Assembly (NCBI GenBank): GCA_902608795.1
Contig: CACLPI010000012.1
Location: forward strand, 1-34,957
From: an uncultured Bacteroidota bacterium
GTDB taxonomy: Bacteria > Bacteroidota > Bacteroidia > Flavobacteriales > Flavobacteriaceae
Length of the DNA: 34,957 nucleotides
Reading direction: 5' to 3'
In this document: positions 30,859 to 34,957 of the stretch, piece by piece
Position numbering within the stretch: the stretch's first letter is position 1
Layout of the letters: every line of letters begins with the position of its first letter
Notes under the pieces: generated by a model
Seen by the model: only the letters and a program-made list of their open reading frames with translations
What the model was told of the DNA's origin: nothing
The model's database searches: none
Position numbers and translations under genes: made by a program

Positions 30859-30931
30859 AGCGGGAGACCGGGTTCGAACCGGCGACATTCAGCTTGGAAG
30901 GCTGACGCTCTACCAACTGAGCTACTCCCGC
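30859..30931 (-). tRNA. tRNA-Gly (anticodon TCC)
   Basis: Minus strand GCGGGAGTAGCTCAGTTGGTAGAGCGTCAGCCTTCCAAGCTGAATGTCGCCGGTTCGAACCCGGTCTCCCGCT; loop CTTCCAA. Confidence 0.97.
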
Positions 30932-30940
30932 ATTTTGTTG

Positions 30941-31023
30941 TGGGGAGAGCAGGATTCGAACCTGCGAAGGTAAAAACCAACAGATTTACAGTCTGTCCTC
31001 GTTGGCCGCTTGAGTATCTCCCC
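30941..31023 (-). tRNA. tRNA-Tyr (anticodon GTA)
   Basis: Minus strand GGGGAGATACTCAAGCGGCCAACGAGGACAGACTGTAAATCTGTTGGTTTTTACCTTCGCAGGTTCGAATCCTGCTCTCCCCA; long variable arm, loop CTGTAAA. Confidence 0.97.
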
Positions 31024-31046
31024 AAAATAAATATTTTAATGAACTG

Positions 31047-31120
31047 AGCCGATGGAGGGACTCGAACCCACGACCTGCTGATTACAAATCAGCTGCTCTA
31101 GCCAGCTGAGCTACATCGGC
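31047..31120 (-). tRNA. tRNA-Thr (anticodon TGT)
   Basis: Minus strand GCCGATGTAGCTCAGCTGGCTAGAGCAGCTGATTTGTAATCAGCAGGTCGTGGGTTCGAGTCCCTCCATCGGCT; loop TTTGTAA. Confidence 0.96.
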
Positions 31121-31133
31121 TTACTACTTTTTC

Positions 31134-31156
31134 AAAAAAAAGCCCGCTTTGAGCGG
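31134..31156 (-). terminator. Intrinsic terminator-like hairpin plus T8 tract downstream of xerC-like gene
   Basis: Minus strand CCGCT-CAA-AGCGG-GC-TTTTTTTT. Confidence 0.7.
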
Positions 31157-31160
31157 ATTG

Positions 31161-31189
31161 CAAATGTAAATATTTATTTTTTCAATCAA
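31161..31189 (-). promoter_or_regulatory. Bacteroidetes-type promoter for the tRNA cluster (TTG-N18-TACATTTG)
   Basis: Minus strand TTG (31189-31187), 18-nt spacer, TACATTTG (31168-31161). Confidence 0.65.
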
Positions 31190-31229
31190 AACAAATTATA
31201 TTTTTTTTTAATCTGAAAATCAAACAAAA

Positions 31230-32120
31230 TTAACCCTTGTTACGTGGATGAGATTTCTTAAAAACCTTTTTAATTTCCTCAATTGATCTATTTGTGTAAA
31301 CTTGAGTTGCGGCAAGACTTGTATGTCCTAATAAATCTTTTACAGAATTTAGATCTGCGCCATTATTTAAAAGGTGTGTAGCAAACGAATGTCTTAGAAT
31401 GTGAGGGCTCTTTTTAGTTTTAGTTGAAAAGCTAGAAAAATATTTTTTTGTAATTCTGTAGACTAAATTTTCGTATATTTTTTTCCCTTTAGATGTAAGA
31501 AAAAGTGAGTCATTACTTTTTATATTTTTTAGTTTATTTCTAAAAAGTATATATTTTTTTATGGATTCCATTGTAGAGTGTATTAATGGAATATATCTCT
31601 CTTTGTTCCTCTTACCTAGAACTTTAATTCTAGCATTTGAATAATCGATATTTTGAATTTTTAAGTCAATCAACTCTTGTCGTCTTATCCCAGTCGTATA
31701 TAATATTTCCAGTATGAGATAATCTCGAAAACCTTCAAAAGAATTTTTAAAATTATTAGAATTTAAAGTATTAAGTATTTCTTTTTCAGAGAAAGGTAAC
31801 TGAATAGTTGATTTTGTTTTTAAGGCTTTGTGCTCATTTAATGGATTTATTTTTATGTCACCTGTCTTAAGTAAAAACTTATAATAACTATTTAGTGAAG
31901 AAATTTTTCTATTAATTGTATTATTAGAGATTTCATCAGCAACAAGAGATACTATCCAAGATCTGATCTGAGAGTAATTAACTTTTTTAATATTGGTTTG
32001 CTCAAACTTTTCTAAATTGAAATTACAAAAAGTTTGCAAATCATTTTTATAGGCTATGATGGTTTTGTTAGAGTATTTTTTCTCTAAATGAAGATAATCA
32101 AGAAATGAAGTGAATTCCAT
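31230..32120 (-). CDS. Tyrosine recombinase, XerC/XerD-like
   Basis: Core motifs TTGIRRQELIDLK, HILRHSFATHLLNNGADLNSVKDLLGHTSLAATQVYT. Confidence 0.92.
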   Translation of the reverse strand: MEFTSFLDYLHLEKKYSNKTIIAYKNDLQTFCNFNLEKFEQTNIKKVNYSQIRSWIVSLVADEISNNTINRKISSLNSYYKFLLKTGDIKINPLNEHKALKTKSTIQLPFSEKEILNTLNSNNFKNSFEGFRDYLILEILYTTGIRRQELIDLKIQNIDYSNARIKVLGKRNKERYIPLIHSTMESIKKYILFRNKLKNIKSNDSLFLTSKGKKIYENLVYRITKKYFSSFSTKTKKSPHILRHSFATHLLNNGADLNSVKDLLGHTSLAATQVYTNRSIEEIKKVFKKSHPRNKG

Positions 32121-32177
32121 ACATTAAATATAAATTTATAAATTATTATTCAGTATGTAAATGAAGTCAGAGATATA

Positions 32178-32372
32178 TTATATATCTTCTTGGTCTCGAA
32201 GTCTTTGTACGTGCTGTGCTTTTTGTATAACAGCTCTTCTTCTAATTGAAGGTTTTATAAATTCTTTTCTAGTTTGTAATGATTTCTTGGTTCCTGTTTT
32301 ATCAAACTTCCTTTTGAAACGCTTAAGTGCTCTATCTATATTTTCTCCGTCTTTAATTGGTATTATTAGCAT
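32178..32372 (-). CDS. rpsU: 30S ribosomal protein bS21
   Basis: MLIIPIKDGENIDRALKRFKRKFDKTGTKKSLQTRKEFIKPSIRRRAVIQKA. Confidence 0.97.
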   Translation of the reverse strand: MLIIPIKDGENIDRALKRFKRKFDKTGTKKSLQTRKEFIKPSIRRRAVIQKAQHVQRLRDQEDI

Positions 32373-32380
32373 ATTACAAA

Positions 32381-32388
32381 CCTCCTTT
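32381..32388 (-). promoter_or_regulatory. Strong Shine-Dalgarno (AAAGGAGG) 8 nt upstream of the rpsU ATG
   Basis: Plus strand CCTCCTTT at 32381-32388; ATG at 32372-32370. Confidence 0.9.
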
Positions 32389-32403
32389 CTTTAGAATTTG
32401 GTG

Positions 32404-32431
32404 CAAATATAAGCTAAAAATAATCTAACAA
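32404..32431 (-). promoter_or_regulatory. Bacteroidetes-type promoter of rpsU (TTG-N17-TATATTTG)
   Basis: Minus strand TTG (32431-32429), 17-nt spacer, TATATTTG (32411-32404). Confidence 0.7.
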
Positions 32432-32451
32432 AAGATTTTGTATGGAAAAAA

Positions 32452-33981
32452 TTAATTTTTTATTGCATCTAAATATTTTTTTAATTGTTCTTTAACAATC
32501 GGGAATAAAAAGTATAGTCCAATCATATTTGGAAATACCATGGCAAATATCATTGCATCAGAAAATGCCCAAATTGAATTCATGCTGGCAGCAGCTCCAA
32601 TCACAACAAACATTAAAAACAAAACCTTGTAAGTTAAATCAGCTAAATAACCTCTACCAAATAAAAACTTCCATGATTGTAGACCATAATAGGACCATGA
32701 AATCATTGTAGATACAGCAAATAACACAACTGCTACTGTAAGAAATATATCAGAACCAGGAATGTATTCAGCAAATGCCATTTGAGTAATGCCTGCACCC
32801 TCATAAACTACCCCGTCAATTAAGACTCCACCTGTACCGTCACCACCATAAATAAATGCTCCGGTTGAGTTAAATGTAATTATAACAAGTGCCGTCATAG
32901 TACAAATAACAACGGTATCAATAAATGGCTCTAATAAAGCAACTAAACCCTCTGAGGCAGCATACTTTGTTTTAACTGCTGAATGTGCGATTGAGGCCGA
33001 CCCTGCTCCAGCTTCATTTGAAAAGGCTGCTCTTTGAAAGCCAACCATTAATACACCTATTATTCCTCCAACGCCAACAGCAGTTGGGTTAAAGGCTTCA
33101 GAAATTATTAATCCAATAGCATCGTCAATAAATGAATAGTTAATGGTCAAAATATAAACGCAAGCAATAATGTAAATTAAGGCCATAAAGGGAACAACTT
33201 TTTCAGTGACAGATGCGATTCTCTTAATCCCACCAATAATAATTATACCAACCAACGTAGCAAGAATAAGACCTATCATAGCACCAGCAAATGTTGATTC
33301 ATAACCAAATAAGTTTTTTATTACTATTGTAGCCTGGTTTGATTGTGCAGCATTACCCCCACCAAAAGACCCACCAACACAAAAAATTGCAAAAAGAGAG
33401 GCTGCAATTGTACCTAGGGTTTTAAAACCTTTTGATTTAAGACCCCTGCTTATGTAGTACATTGGACCTCCATAAACTACACCATCTTCATCAACATCCC
33501 TGAAGTAAACTCCAAGTGTACATTCAACAAATTTTGTAGACATACCTAATAATCCACAAACAATCATCCAAAATGTTGCTCCTGGGCCACCTAGTGCAAT
33601 TGCAAGAGCGACACCAGCAATATTTCCATTTCCTACTGTACCAGAAACAGCAGTTGCAAGAGCTTGAAAATGGGACACTTCACCATCTTTAGTATTTGAA
33701 TCACTTTTTTCTAAATTATCATATTTACCTCTGACTACATTGATGGCTGTCCAAAAATATCTAATGTTTGGAAACCAAAAATATATTGTAAAGAATAGTG
33801 CACTTCCAACCAGTAGATATATTACAAAAGGATAATCACCAATTGGGTAAAAAACATATTTGCTAACTGTATCAGAAATTGGTTGAAAAGCCTCGTCAAT
33901 TCTCTGATCCAAACCTATCTCTTGAGCTTTGATATTGACCGAACTACACAGTATTATAAATGTTGTAATATATTTTTTCAT
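32452..33981 (-). CDS. Alanine/glycine:cation symporter family (AGCS) transporter
   Basis: GTVGNGNIAGVALAIALGGPGATFWM, FVECTLGVYFRD, GGPMYYISRGL, FSNEAGAGSASIAHSAVKT. Confidence 0.93.
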   Translation of the reverse strand: MKKYITTFIILCSSVNIKAQEIGLDQRIDEAFQPISDTVSKYVFYPIGDYPFVIYLLVGSALFFTIYFWFPNIRYFWTAINVVRGKYDNLEKSDSNTKDGEVSHFQALATAVSGTVGNGNIAGVALAIALGGPGATFWMIVCGLLGMSTKFVECTLGVYFRDVDEDGVVYGGPMYYISRGLKSKGFKTLGTIAASLFAIFCVGGSFGGGNAAQSNQATIVIKNLFGYESTFAGAMIGLILATLVGIIIIGGIKRIASVTEKVVPFMALIYIIACVYILTINYSFIDDAIGLIISEAFNPTAVGVGGIIGVLMVGFQRAAFSNEAGAGSASIAHSAVKTKYAASEGLVALLEPFIDTVVICTMTALVIITFNSTGAFIYGGDGTGGVLIDGVVYEGAGITQMAFAEYIPGSDIFLTVAVVLFAVSTMISWSYYGLQSWKFLFGRGYLADLTYKVLFLMFVVIGAAASMNSIWAFSDAMIFAMVFPNMIGLYFLFPIVKEQLKKYLDAIKN

Positions 33982-34040
33982 ATTGAGGTTTTTAATGAAG
34001 CTTGCAAGATGAGAAAAAAAATAGATTTTTGAAAATTAAT

Positions 34041-34957
34041 TTACATGTAACCCATTTTACTCATCCACTCGTCATTGTATATCTTTTTTAAATATCGACT
34101 TCCGTGATCATGGAATAAAACTACTACAAGATCTCGTGGTTTAAATTTATCTCTTAATTGTAAAACCCCTTTGATTGCCGCTCCTGCCGAATTTCCTAAA
34201 AACATGCCTTCTTGTTTTAATAATTTTCTACAAAAAATAGCAGCGTGAATATCTGTTACCTTTGTAAAGCCATCAATAATATCAAAGTTGATATTTTCTG
34301 GTATCATATCTTCACCAATACCTTCTGTTACGTATGGATATATTTCATTCTTATCGAATTTTCGCGTCTCATGAAATTTTTTTAAAACCGATCCGTATGC
34401 ATCTACTCCCCAAATCTTAATATTTGGATTTTTTTCTTTCAAAAATTTACCTACCCCAGAGATAGTTCCACCTGTTCCAACCCCAACTACAAAATGGGTG
34501 ACTTTTCCATCTGTTTGATCCCATATTTCGGGCCCAGTATATTTGTAGTGTGTCATTGTGTTACTAGGATTATCATATTGATTAACATACCATGAATTTT
34601 CAATTTGCTCTGATAATTTTTTAGAAACTGAGTAATAGGACCTGTGATCATCAGGTTCAACATTTGTGGGGCAAACAACAACTTCAGCACCAAAAGCTTT
34701 GAGAATATCAATTTTTTCTTGTGACTGCTTATCAGTAGTTACAAAAATACATTTATACCCTCTTGAAATTGCCGCAATAGCTAAACCCATTCCGGTATTC
34801 CCTGATGTTCCTTCAATTATTGTCCCTCCATGGTTTAATATTCCTTTTTTCTCAGCTTCTTGAACCATGTTTAATCCAATCCTGTCCTTAACGGAATTTC
34901 CTGGGTTAAAAGTTTCATATTTAGCCCAAACTTCACAAGGCAAATCTTTGGTAATAC
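34041..34957 (-). CDS. PLP-dependent cysteine synthase / cystathionine beta-synthase, 5'-truncated by the window edge
   Basis: KYETFNPGNSVKDRIG, EGTSGNTGMGLA, GVGTGGTISGVGKFLKE, TEGIGEDMIPENINF; frame remains open to the window end (ITKDLPCEVW...). Confidence 0.92.
   Translation of the reverse strand, partial: ITKDLPCEVWAKYETFNPGNSVKDRIGLNMVQEAEKKGILNHGGTIIEGTSGNTGMGLAIAAISRGYKCIFVTTDKQSQEKIDILKAFGAEVVVCPTNVEPDDHRSYYSVSKKLSEQIENSWYVNQYDNPSNTMTHYKYTGPEIWDQTDGKVTHFVVGVGTGGTISGVGKFLKEKNPNIKIWGVDAYGSVLKKFHETRKFDKNEIYPYVTEGIGEDMIPENINFDIIDGFTKVTDIHAAIFCRKLLKQEGMFLGNSAGAAIKGVLQLRDKFKPRDLVVVLFHDHGSRYLKKIYNDEWMSKMGYM

Noticed and set aside
30738-31047. ORFs 30738-31025 (-) and 30778-31047 (+)
   Set aside because: Both read through the tRNA genes; peptides such as SSVGRASAFQAECRRFEPG are typical artefacts of translating tRNAs.
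31230-32120. Tyrosine recombinase next to tRNA genes as a genomic-island integrase
   Set aside because: It is a XerC/D-like housekeeping size, next to rpsU and the tRNA cluster; no att-like duplication of a tRNA 3' end or phage/ICE genes seen in the window.

Overview
This is a low-GC window whose gene order and protein families point to a marine Flavobacteriia/Bacteroidetes chromosome (inference from content). It holds: (i) the 3' ~8.6 kb of a giant secreted modular protein with an IgGFc-binding-like N-terminal region, Ca-binding DxDxDG repeats, 16 tandem ~99-aa two-cysteine repeats and a T9SS type-B C-terminal sorting domain; (ii) a D-Ala-D-Ala dipeptidase-like gene, a DUF5916-type protein and a DUF4369-like lipoprotein; (iii) an overlapping idi / PTPS-family / cupin cluster; (iv) the core operon tuf - tRNA-Trp - secE - nusG - rplK - rplA - rplJ - rplL - rpoB - rpoC - DUF3467 on the minus strand; (v) an accessory block (alkA-like glycosylase, membrane protein, duplicated YdhR-like lipoprotein, four-gene plus-strand operon, small membrane protein) lying between tuf and a four-tRNA cluster; (vi) tRNA-Thr(TGT)/Tyr(GTA)/Gly(TCC)/Thr(GGT), a XerC/D-like recombinase and rpsU; (vii) an AGCS-family symporter and a partial cysteine/cystathionine-beta synthase. 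I found no CRISPR array, defence island or mobile element, and no clear evidence of a wholly new system. The observations most worth checking are the 16-unit paired-cysteine repeat array, the lone strong Shine-Dalgarno in front of rpsU, a promoter apparently nested between xerC and its own terminator at the tRNA cluster, two inter-cistronic hairpins in the ribosomal/RNAP operon, the displaced tRNA-tuf synteny, and a CxxxxxHGH-type PTPS active-site motif.
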